8,720 bases of DNA. Origin: Anaerolineae bacterium. GTDB taxonomy: Bacteria; Chloroflexota; Anaerolineae; JAADDB01. A program made the position numbers and the translations under genes. Location: the NCBI GenBank assembly GCA_015486895.1, contig WFQT01000041.1, forward strand, positions 1 through 8,720, read 5' to 3'. A model generated the notes under the pieces. It was not told where the DNA came from and did no database searches. It saw only the letters and a list, made by a program, of their open reading frames with translations. Below are positions 1 through 5,963 of this stretch, piece after piece (positions within the stretch are counted from its first letter, which is position 1; every line of letters starts with the position of its first letter).

Positions 1-31
1 CCGTCGCGTCTACCTGTTCCGCCACTTCGGC
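1..31 (-). tRNA. tRNA-Leu, 5' part only (cut by the window edge)
   Basis: Read on the minus strand from position 31, the sequence begins GCCGAAG (7-nt acceptor strand), then TG, then GCGGAACAGGTAGACGC, then GACGG at the edge. This matches the 5' third of bacterial tRNA-Leu: a short D stem with G10-C25, a large D loop holding GGTAGA, and the GCGGAA..GGTAGACGCG block also found in E. coli leucine tRNAs. The anticodon, long variable arm and 3' acceptor lie outside the window, so the isoacceptor cannot be named. A good promoter lies just upstream, which supports a real gene. A plus-strand reading frame through 2-79 is treated as a shadow of this gene. Confidence 0.78.
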
Positions 32-44
32 GTAGACAACAGCA

Positions 45-72
45 AGTATAATTATTTTCCTTGTCCCGTCAA
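45..72 (-). promoter_or_regulatory. Sigma-70 promoter of the tRNA-Leu gene
   Basis: On the minus strand a -35 box TTGACG (72-67) is followed after 16 bp by a -10 box TATACT (50-45); each matches consensus at 5 of 6 positions. The predicted start, near 38, is about 7 nt before the tRNA 5' end, as is usual for tRNA genes. Confidence 0.6.
47..52 (+). promoter_or_regulatory. Candidate -10 box for the sigma factor gene
   Basis: A perfect TATAAT lies on the plus strand, which would start transcription near 59 and leave about 28 nt of leader before the ATG at 88. No good -35 is visible 16-18 bp upstream; that stretch is inside the tRNA gene (ACTTCG at 24-29). The box overlaps the minus-strand -10 box of the tRNA promoter, so it may partly be a coincidence of that AT-rich sequence. 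Confidence 0.3.
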
Positions 73-87
73 GATGTAGGGGGAGTG

Positions 88-711
88 ATGCAAGGCGTAG
101 CTCAAGAGACCGAACTGATCCAACAGGCTCAGGGACATGACCTGGCTGCTTTTAATCGCCTGGTGCTTCTCTATCAGGCGGTAGCATACCGCGTGGCTTT
201 CCGTCTTTTGACGGATGAGGATCGGGCGGCCGATGCTGTTCAGGATAGCTTTATTAAAGCATACCGTAAGTTGCATCAATACCGGGGGGGAGTCTTTCGC
301 TCTTGGCTGCTGCGCATTGTTACTAATACTTGTTATGATATGCTTCGGGCTCAAGCAAGGCGGCCAGCAGTGTCGCTGGATGACATGGCCGCGGATCAGG
401 GAAGTAATCCCTGGCTACGTGATCCGGCGGAAGGAGTGGAGCACGGGGTTATGCGCCGTGAAGTGGCTGCTTTTTTGCAAAATGCTATTGCTACGCTGCC
501 CGCTGAGCAGCGGGTTGCGGTTGTTCTTTGTGATGTAGAAGGGCTTGATTATCGGGAGATCAGCGATGTCACCGGCTGGCCGTTGGGCACGGTGAAATCG
601 CGGTTGAGCCGGGGACGGGCAAAACTACGTCGCTATATCATGGAACACAGGCCGGAACTAAATCCAGCGGGGCGGCGTCTTGCAACTGAACGGCAGTCAA
701 CGAGCCGTTAG
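88..711 (+). CDS. ECF-type RNA polymerase sigma factor (sigma-70 family)
   Basis: An alternative sigma factor that would direct RNA polymerase to a small set of promoters. From the ATG at 88 it is 207 residues, a normal ECF length. Region sigma-2 spans about 16-90, with the core-binding and -10 recognition segment DEDRAADAVQDSFIKAYRKL and YRGGVFRSWLLRIVTN. Region sigma-4 spans about 128-184, with LPAEQRVAVVLCDVEGLDY followed by the helix-turn-helix REISDVTGWPLGTVKSRLSRGRAKLRR. A TTG at 61 is an in-frame alternative, but it lies inside the tRNA promoter; the ATG at 88 has AGGGGGAG (78-85) before it and is preferred. An anti-sigma factor gene follows 42 bp downstream, the usual partner arrangement. 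The ECF subgroup and the signal sensed cannot be read from the sequence. Confidence 0.93.
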   Translation: MQGVAQETELIQQAQGHDLAAFNRLVLLYQAVAYRVAFRLLTDEDRAADAVQDSFIKAYRKLHQYRGGVFRSWLLRIVTNTCYDMLRAQARRPAVSLDDMAADQGSNPWLRDPAEGVEHGVMRREVAAFLQNAIATLPAEQRVAVVLCDVEGLDYREISDVTGWPLGTVKSRLSRGRAKLRRYIMEHRPELNPAGRRLATERQSTSR

Positions 712-753
712 CATAACTGTTTGCCCGCCGGCGAACTTGATCTTTGGTGGCAG

Positions 754-1470
754 ATGGGAATCTTCCGGAGACAGAAGCACTTAAGTGAAGAAGAAATTAG
801 CGCTTATGTGGATAACGCTTTAACATCGCGGCAGCGCCAAGCTGTGGACTCACACTTGCGTTCTTGTCAGACATGTGCTCAAAAAGTCGCCGCTACCCGG
901 GCAATGAAAGCGTTACTTACCAGTTTACCTGCTCCCTCTTTGCCCCGAGCTTTTACTTTAACGCAATCTGATCTCGCTTCTCGACGTTCTTCTGCCGGCG
1001 GTGGCTGGCTACGGCCGCTCTGGAATGCGGCGACGGTGGTCGTTGCTTTACTCTTGGTCCTGTTGGTGGGGCGGGATTTCTTACCGCTCAGCGGCCCCAG
1101 CTTTTCAATGGCTCCGGCGGCACCGGTCGCCAAACAGGCCGAGGTGATTGCTACAACTACGCTGTCGGTGCCAACTGCCCCCGTGGCTGCCGTTGCTGCC
1201 GAGAACAGGCCCACACCGCTGTTGCGGCAGGCTCAGTCATCGGGGGTACAAGCAAAGGGCATTGCAGTGGAAACGCCGGTGGTGACATTGCAGCCGAAAT
1301 CACAGGCCTCGGATCAAGCTCGTGCTTTTGCCAGCGCAAAGGAGAAAGCCCCGTTACCGGTGCCTGCCGGGGCACGACAAGGCAGTTTCTTGTCCGAGTT
1401 GTGGGCCAAAGTGACCTTAGTGCTCATGTTGGCTTTGCTCTTGGTGAGTCGTCCGTTGTTGCCTCGCTGA
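754..1470 (+). CDS. Zinc-finger (ZAS/zf-HC2) transmembrane anti-sigma factor
   Basis: Probably holds the upstream ECF sigma factor inactive at the membrane. From the ATG at 754 it is 238 residues; a TTG at 721 in the same frame has no better support, while GGTGG sits just before 754. The N-terminal cytoplasmic domain (about 9-55) carries H9, H34, C38 and C41, the H-x24-H-x3-C-x2-C pattern of zinc-binding anti-sigma domains. A hydrophobic segment at about 91-107 is a membrane helix. It is followed by a long Ala/Pro/Val-rich linker of low complexity (about 117-210) and then a second hydrophobic segment (about 217-232) ending in a short basic tail. Two helices with an external loop differ from the commoner one-helix layout. 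The family is clear from the finger and the neighbour; the remainder has little recognisable sequence. Confidence 0.85.
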   Translation: MGIFRRQKHLSEEEISAYVDNALTSRQRQAVDSHLRSCQTCAQKVAATRAMKALLTSLPAPSLPRAFTLTQSDLASRRSSAGGGWLRPLWNAATVVVALLLVLLVGRDFLPLSGPSFSMAPAAPVAKQAEVIATTTLSVPTAPVAAVAAENRPTPLLRQAQSSGVQAKGIAVETPVVTLQPKSQASDQARAFASAKEKAPLPVPAGARQGSFLSELWAKVTLVLMLALLLVSRPLLPR

Positions 1471-1495
1471 GCAGTTTGACCTCGAGGAATTGTGA

Positions 1496-2305
1496 ATGCC
1501 TGAATTGCCAGAAGTGGAGACTTTCGCGCGCGAGTTGCGGCCTGAGCTCGTGGGGCAGCGGATCACAGACGTGGAAGTATTTTGGCCAGCCATCGTTGCT
1601 ACTCACCCGCCGGATGTTTTCGCCGCTTTGCTGCGCGGAGTGCATTTCTTGAATGTCGGGCGCCGCGGGAAGTACTTGCTCTTCCTTCTGTCAAGCGGGG
1701 AAACTATCGTTGCTCACTTGCGCATGACCGGTCGGTTCTATTTTGCGTCGGCGCCAGAAAGAGCGAAGCATGTGCATTTGCTTATCGCTCTGGCGAATGG
1801 GCGCTGGCTGCATTACCAGGATGTGCGCAAGTTTGGGCGTCTTTACTTGGAAGAAGACCCACAACGGCTCACAGGTAAGTTAGGGCCAGAGCCATTGGAC
1901 TTTGCCTGGTCGGCGGAGGCGTTTTGGTCCAACTTGAGGAGACATCGTAAGCCGGTCAAGTCGGCGCTGCTCGACCAGAACATTGTTGCCGGCTTGGGCA
2001 ACATTTATGCTGATGAAGCCCTTTTTGCTGCCGGTATTGACCCTCGTCGCGCCGCCAAGACGTTGACCCAAGCCGAGGTGTCGCGCTTACAGGCGGCGAT
2101 TCGGCAGGTTTTAGCGGCAGCTATTCGCGCCCGGGGTAGTAGTGTGAGTGACTATTTGCCGCCGAATGGGGTACCTGGGACTTTCCAGGCCCGGCATCAG
2201 GTTTACCGGCGCACTGATGAACCTTGTCCCCGTTGCGGAACGCCGATCCGGAGAGTACGAATTGGCGGGCGTTCTACTCACTTCTGTCCCCATTGTCAGC
2301 GATAG
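1496..2305 (+). CDS. mutM: Formamidopyrimidine-DNA glycosylase (Fpg/MutM)
   Basis: Removes oxidised purines such as 8-oxoguanine and FapyG from DNA and cuts the abasic strand by beta/delta elimination (base excision repair). The 269 residues equal the E. coli enzyme in length. The protein starts MPELPEVET, so the catalytic Pro2 and Glu3 are present. Lys59 lies in RRGKYLLF. The intercalating and void-filling residues are visible as Met77 (HLRMTGRF) and the R-x-F of DVRKFG. The helix-two-turn-helix contains KSALLDQ and GLGNIYADEALF, with Lys156 and Asn169. The C-terminal zinc finger has C244-x2-C247 and C264-x2-C267, with the phosphate-binding Arg259 in GGRSTHFCPHCQ. All key residues are intact. 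GAGGAAT (1484-1490) is the ribosome site. The gene begins 25 bp after the anti-sigma gene, so it is probably co-transcribed with the sigma pair. Confidence 0.97.
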   Translation: MPELPEVETFARELRPELVGQRITDVEVFWPAIVATHPPDVFAALLRGVHFLNVGRRGKYLLFLLSSGETIVAHLRMTGRFYFASAPERAKHVHLLIALANGRWLHYQDVRKFGRLYLEEDPQRLTGKLGPEPLDFAWSAEAFWSNLRRHRKPVKSALLDQNIVAGLGNIYADEALFAAGIDPRRAAKTLTQAEVSRLQAAIRQVLAAAIRARGSSVSDYLPPNGVPGTFQARHQVYRRTDEPCPRCGTPIRRVRIGGRSTHFCPHCQR

Positions 2306-2322
2306 CGGCTGCAGACGTCGTT

Positions 2323-2535
2323 TTACGCCGGGTGCCGAATCTCCTCGGCGAGCTTTTTCTCCATGGTTTCTTTTTGGGCTTTCGCTGCTCGCCGGGCTTC
2401 CATAATGACCTGTTGCCAGTAGTTATTCGTTTCAGGGGCTATCGTTTCTTCTTGGTCCAGGCCGGAAAGTACGCCGGCGAGGATGCCCACCATTACACCT
2501 AAGCCAAGGCCGACAGCAAAGGCAAACTTTTTCAT
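2323..2535 (-). CDS. Small single-pass membrane protein, function unknown
   Basis: A protein of 70 residues starting MKKFAFAVGLGLGVMVG. One hydrophobic Gly/Val/Leu-rich segment (about 4-25) could be a membrane anchor or an uncleaved signal. The rest is a charged, probably helical tail rich in Ala, Lys, Glu and Arg (MEARRAAKAQKETMEKKLAEE), a plan shared with YtxH/gas-vesicle-protein-like small proteins; that resemblance is loose. The ATG at 2535 is chosen because AGGTG lies 4 nt upstream on the minus strand; a longer in-frame start at 2562 lacks such a site. The gene converges on mutM with a gap of only 17 bp and no evident terminator between them. Confidence 0.65.
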   Translation of the reverse strand: MKKFAFAVGLGLGVMVGILAGVLSGLDQEETIAPETNNYWQQVIMEARRAAKAQKETMEKKLAEEIRHPA

Positions 2536-2873
2536 CTGACACCTCGTTTTGCTCCGTTTCATTTATCCGACGACTGAATTTGCCGCCGGCAGTAACTTAC
2601 CGTACAGTTTCTGTGATATAATTACCCAATCTTCATTCGGTAGGACGCTGATGGTGCTTTAGGTTACTGATTTTTGTAGATAGTTTCAACGGTATTGCCA
2701 AGATCTATGGTTGTCTGATAGGACTCACATCTCGCTGCGAGAAGAAAAACAAAGAAGATATGCTTAACACAGATTTTTTCCTTGCTTTTTGACCCCAACC
2801 TGTGAGATTCTGTACTTTTCTGTGGCTAAAATAAAGACGCCAGAGTTCAGTTAGTGTAATGGGAGTTGGTAGA
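2536..2873. other. Intergenic region, no gene seen
   Basis: About 340 bp between two divergent genes. I see no coding frame, tRNA or long repeat. It contains an extended -10 motif (2614-2622, listed separately), a 13-nt palindrome TCTCGCTGCGAGA at 2730-2742 too small to call a terminator, and a TTGACC at 2789-2794 without a clear -10 partner. Confidence 0.5.
2614..2622 (+). promoter_or_regulatory. Extended -10 promoter candidate before the 2874 gene
   Basis: TGATATAAT is a perfect TATAAT with the upstream TGn extension. No good -35 is visible 16-18 bp upstream (AACTTA at 2594-2599). If used, the start near 2629 would give a leader of about 245 nt before the gene at 2874. The same AT-rich patch also reads TAATTATAT on the other strand and could serve the divergent small membrane protein. 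Confidence 0.35.
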
Positions 2874-3527
2874 ATGGTCAAACGGGGGAGTATACTCTTG
2901 CCCACAAACGAAGAGCGGGATGCTACTTTGCGTCGCTTCCAGCAGGAACGCACGCATATCTGGCCATATACTTTAACACAAGTGCCGGAGGAAATCGCCG
3001 CCATTTTCCCACACCCCTGGTCTCCGGTGGAGTGGCTGATGGTTTATTTCGCACTTTTCCCTACCCGCTTGCTGCAATTCTGGTTGCGTCAGCCAGGAGG
3101 GCATGTGGTTATTGGTCCTGCTATTAGCGTTTATCGGCCTGGGCCGTACCGTTTCCATCGGCAGGTATTCTACGGTGTGTTGCAACTTGATGTACGCCTG
3201 TTGACGGCACCGCAAGAGGCGCCTGTCTGTTGGTTGGGACGGCTGTTGGATTCGCTGCTGGGAAGTGGTGCTGTGCCGGAGGGGAGGTTGTTTTCCTCCG
3301 GGGGACTCGTCCATCCAGCCTTAGCAGAAGCTTACCACCGCTTCCGCCGCCAATCTCAGTTGGGCTATTTGAATGCCGAGGGACCCGGGGAACTTTTCGC
3401 CCAGGCGTTGGCATTTTACTGGCGTGACCGGCGTGAGCTAAACATCGTGGCGCCAGATTTGGAACGGCTTTTCCGGGATGTGATTTTAAGTGAATCCTTC
3501 TGGGCACGTCTTTTGGCGGCAGGGTGA
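2874..3527 (+). CDS. Unrecognised protein; possible zincin-like fold without active-site motif
   Basis: I do not recognise this 217-residue protein with certainty. It has no signal peptide or clear membrane helix and is rich in Trp, Phe, Arg and Leu. Two segments resemble gluzincin-type metallopeptidases of the anthrax-lethal-factor-like group. CWLGRLLDSLLG (119-130) lines up with a typical HELGHALDSLLG helix, but the zinc ligands His/His and the catalytic Glu are Cys, Arg and Trp. GELFAQALAFYWRDRREL (172-189) resembles the downstream helix that supplies the third ligand (Glu173). The gap of about 54 residues fits that family. If so, the protein is a non-catalytic relative; this is inference from pattern only. 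The ATG at 2874 is preferred over 2859 because GGGAG (2861-2865) lies 8 nt before it. The gene stands alone, with intergenic regions of about 300 bp or more on both sides. Confidence 0.75.
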   Translation: MVKRGSILLPTNEERDATLRRFQQERTHIWPYTLTQVPEEIAAIFPHPWSPVEWLMVYFALFPTRLLQFWLRQPGGHVVIGPAISVYRPGPYRFHRQVFYGVLQLDVRLLTAPQEAPVCWLGRLLDSLLGSGAVPEGRLFSSGGLVHPALAEAYHRFRRQSQLGYLNAEGPGELFAQALAFYWRDRRELNIVAPDLERLFRDVILSESFWARLLAAG

Positions 3528-3548
3528 GTTGGTACCTTATCAGTGAAA

Positions 3549-3569
3549 TTCTTGTACGCTGGACAAGAA
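3549..3569. other. Small inverted repeat after the 2874 gene
   Basis: TTCTTGT (3549-3555) and ACAAGAA (3563-3569) form a perfect 7-bp AT-rich stem with a 7-nt loop, 22 nt after the stop codon. It is followed by A residues rather than T on the plus strand, so it is not a standard terminator. Confidence 0.3.
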
Positions 3570-3599
3570 AACAAAAATGTAATGCAGGGCTGCAAAGGT

Positions 3600-3669
3600 C
3601 ATTAAGACGCAGAGAGAAAAATAAGAGACTTCGCGACTTTGCTTCTTCGCTCCTTTGCGTTTAGCTTTT
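3600..3669. repeat. Intergenic period-8 repeat with a degenerate inverted half
   Basis: From 3629 to 3660 four 8-nt units follow each other exactly, starting CTTCGC, CTTTGC, CTTCGC and CTTTGC. The left half (about 3601-3620, ATTAAGACGCAGAGAG) is a rough reverse complement of the right end (CTTTGCGTTTAGC), so the whole could fold into a long imperfect hairpin. It resembles the CTTTGCG-type intergenic repeats I recall from Chloroflexota and cyanobacterial genomes; that family link is from memory. Confidence 0.5.
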
Positions 3670-3703
3670 TGGTTCTGCCTTGGCCAGGTCAGGGGCGGGT
3701 CAT

Positions 3704-3719
3704 TGTGATTTTCATCACA
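3704..3719. promoter_or_regulatory. Crp/Fnr-family binding site upstream of the Fe-S oxidoreductase gene
   Basis: TGTGA-TTTTCA-TCACA is a perfect match to the TGTGA-N6-TCACA consensus of Crp-type regulators and also contains GTGAT-N4-ATCAC, close to the Fnr pattern. Its centre (3711.5) is about 49 bp before the start predicted from the adjacent promoter. The nearest gene is the respiratory-type oxidoreductase at 3833, a sensible target. Which regulator binds, and whether it activates or represses, cannot be told. Confidence 0.6.
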
Positions 3720-3725
3720 GGGAAA

Positions 3726-3754
3726 TGGACAAATTGGGCTCCCGGCGTTAAACT
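3726..3754 (+). promoter_or_regulatory. Sigma-70 promoter of the Fe-S oxidoreductase gene
   Basis: TGGACA (3726-3731, 5 of 6) is separated by 17 bp from TAAACT (3749-3754, 4 of 6), placing a start near 3761 and a leader of about 72 nt. A second, weaker option uses CTGACA (3764-3769) with the AT-rich ATAAATATTT near 3783-3792. The weak -10 in the first is consistent with a promoter needing an activator. Confidence 0.45.
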
Positions 3755-3832
3755 ATGGGCAACCTGACACGGACGTTCAGGGATAAATATTTCTTTTCAA
3801 CCCCATTTTCGATGTTATGAAGGAGTTGTGCA

Positions 3833-5878
3833 ATGACGCCAAACCGTCCTAATTATTGGAACGTTCCCACTTGGGCACATTGGGTTTTGTACGCCGTCGA
3901 GACGATCGCTGTCATCATTATGTTATATAAGTTCTACCAGCGGTACTGTCTCTGGCGAGCCGGCCAGCCGGTGAATCGCACCGATCACCCTTGGCGACGC
4001 TTAGGCTTAGTGCTGAAATATGCTTTGGGCCAATGGAAGTTGCTGCGTGAAAAGATGGGCGGTACGCTGCACTTGGGTATTTTCTTCGGCCTCACGGTGC
4101 TGCTGATTGGCACAATCTTGGCGACTATCGATACCGATATCGCCGAACCGCTCCATTTCCGGGTGCTTATCGGCAATTTCTACCTCCTTTATGAGTTTTT
4201 GCTTGATCTTTTTGCCGTTGTTTCTTTAATTGGCTTGGCATTGGCAACTTATCGTCGCTATCAAGTAAAGCCGTCACAGTTGAGTTACGGCAAACGGTTC
4301 GATTGGGCATTAATCATCCTTTGGTTCATTATTCTAACCGGTTTGATTGTGGAAGCGCTGCGCTTGGCGGCAACGCACCCGGCTTGGGCGGCCTGGTCTT
4401 TCGCCGGTTGGCTGTTAGCGCAACCTATCTGGAATGCTGCACCGGCAACGTTGGAGTCCTGGCATATCGGCCTCTGGTTTGTACATTTTACGCTGGTGGC
4501 TGCTGCCTTTATCACTTTGCCGGACAGCGTGTTGGGGCATACGTTGATTGCTCCGCTGAACATATATTTCGGCGACATAGAGCCAATGGGAGCCATGCTG
4601 AAACCGATTCCAAACCTGGAGGAGGCGGAAGAGTTAGGCGTTAATCAGATTAATCAGTTTAATTGGCGACAGTTGCTTAGCCTGGACGCCTGTACTGAGT
4701 GCGGCCGCTGTCTGGCAGTTTGCCCCGCAGCGGCGGTGAATGAGCCGCTTTCACCTAAGGGCATCGTTACCAGTTTACGAGATCACATGACCGCCGTGGC
4801 ACCTACCTTAATTACCCTGGCTAAGCAGACCAATGGAGACGGAGGCGATAACGGTAACGGCAATTCTCTAGTACTTCCCCCCTTGTTAGGTGAGGTCATT
4901 AACCCCGACGCCGTTTGGGCTTGCACCACCTGCGGTGCCTGCGTGTACGAATGTCCTGTTCTGGTAGAGCATGTGCCGATGATTATGGAGATGCGTCGCT
5001 ATATGACGTTGATGGAAGGCAATGTGCCCGACACGGTGGGCAATACGCTGATGATGTTAGAGCGTAACGGCAATCCGTGGGGATTAAGTCCTAGTGACCG
5101 GGCTAATTGGACCAATGAATTGGATTTCGACGTGCCCATCATGGCTGAAAAAGGGGAGGCGGAGGTTTTGTGGTGGGTCGGTTGCGCCGGCTCTTATGAT
5201 CCACGCAACCAAAAAGTGAGCAAGGCTCTTGCTAAGATCATGCATCAGGCCGGAGTTGATTTCGCCATCTTGGGGGAGGAAGAACGTTGCAGCGGCGATA
5301 CGGCTCGTCGTTCCGGCAATGAATGGCTTTTCCAAACGATGGCTGAGGATAATATCGCTACGCTGAAACAGTACAAGTTTAAGAGAATTGTTGTCCAGTG
5401 TCCCCATTGTTACAATACCATTAAGAACGAATACCCACAGTTCGGTGGTGAGTTTGAAGTAGTACACCATAGCCAGTTCATCTCGGAGTTAGTTATCCAA
5501 GGCAAGATACATCCGCAGCCAACGGAGCACAAGAAAGTGACTTTCCACGATCCGTGCTATTTGGGCCGTTATAATGGCGAATACGACGCTCCACGCTTTG
5601 TCGTCAGGGCGGCTGGTGCTGAGTTGGTGGAGCCGGAACGCACTCGCGATAAAGCAATGTGTTGTGGTGGTGGTGGTGCTCGCGTGTGGCAGGAAGACCA
5701 AAAAGAGGTGCGTATTAACTACGCGCGTTTCGACCAGTTAGCCAAGACCGGGGCGGAGGAGATTGGCGTTGGCTGTCCCTTCTGCATGATCATGTTGGAA
5801 GATGCTGCTAAGACGAAGGCAGGTGATCACGAGATGCCGGTGCGTGATATTGCCGAGATCATTGCCGATAGCCTGTAG
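3833..5878 (+). CDS. Membrane Fe-S oxidoreductase, ETF:menaquinone oxidoreductase type (FadF/EMO-like)
   Basis: Likely passes electrons from a soluble donor, probably electron-transfer flavoprotein, to menaquinone in the membrane. The 681 residues fuse three parts. A NarI-like membrane domain (1-240) has about five helices near 16-35, 78-98, 116-140, 157-178 and 209-232, with His80, His211 and His218 as possible heme b ligands. A ferredoxin-type domain has two clusters, C287-x2-C290-x2-C293-x3-C297P and C364-x2-C367-x2-C370-x3-C374P. Two CCG domains follow. The first has C451, C486-Ser-Gly and C523-x2-C526, so one Cys of CCG is Ser. The second is complete: C575, C610-C611-G and C648-x2-C651. 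This layout is that of Bacillus FadF and of EMO proteins; GlpC/HdrD-like roles with another donor remain possible. AAGGAG (3820-3825) sits 7 nt before the ATG. No etfAB or acyl-CoA dehydrogenase is adjacent. A Gly/Asn-rich linker (331-344) lies between the clusters. Confidence 0.88.
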   Translation: MTPNRPNYWNVPTWAHWVLYAVETIAVIIMLYKFYQRYCLWRAGQPVNRTDHPWRRLGLVLKYALGQWKLLREKMGGTLHLGIFFGLTVLLIGTILATIDTDIAEPLHFRVLIGNFYLLYEFLLDLFAVVSLIGLALATYRRYQVKPSQLSYGKRFDWALIILWFIILTGLIVEALRLAATHPAWAAWSFAGWLLAQPIWNAAPATLESWHIGLWFVHFTLVAAAFITLPDSVLGHTLIAPLNIYFGDIEPMGAMLKPIPNLEEAEELGVNQINQFNWRQLLSLDACTECGRCLAVCPAAAVNEPLSPKGIVTSLRDHMTAVAPTLITLAKQTNGDGGDNGNGNSLVLPPLLGEVINPDAVWACTTCGACVYECPVLVEHVPMIMEMRRYMTLMEGNVPDTVGNTLMMLERNGNPWGLSPSDRANWTNELDFDVPIMAEKGEAEVLWWVGCAGSYDPRNQKVSKALAKIMHQAGVDFAILGEEERCSGDTARRSGNEWLFQTMAEDNIATLKQYKFKRIVVQCPHCYNTIKNEYPQFGGEFEVVHHSQFISELVIQGKIHPQPTEHKKVTFHDPCYLGRYNGEYDAPRFVVRAAGAELVEPERTRDKAMCCGGGGARVWQEDQKEVRINYARFDQLAKTGAEEIGVGCPFCMIMLEDAAKTKAGDHEMPVRDIAEIIADSL

Positions 5879-5885
5879 TGGTCCT

Positions 5886-5926
5886 TGTCAGGCGAGACGC
5901 GAGCGCCGCGAGCGTCTCGCCTGACA
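5886..5926. terminator. Perfect hairpin between convergent genes; terminator or palindromic repeat
   Basis: TGTCAGGCGAGACGC (5886-5900) and GCGTCTCGCCTGACA (5912-5926) form a perfect 15-bp GC-rich stem with an 11-nt loop, starting 8 nt after the oxidoreductase stop codon. There is no T-tract on either side, so it is not a classical intrinsic terminator. It could still end transcription from both sides or be one copy of a dispersed palindromic element. GCGAGCG occurs twice in the centre. Confidence 0.55.
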
Positions 5927-5963
5927 GCCTGGCTTAGGGGTATTCCCTTGCCCTCCGGGTAAA

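Noticed and set aside
2..79. Plus-strand open frame that could be the tail of an upstream protein, ending just before the sigma gene
   Set aside because: The same bases read on the minus strand match the 5' part of tRNA-Leu with a well-spaced promoter, which explains the GC-rich pattern better.
2730..2742. Palindrome TCTCGCTGCGAGA as a terminator
   Set aside because: The stem is only 5-6 bp, with no T-tract on the relevant strand and no gene end nearby.
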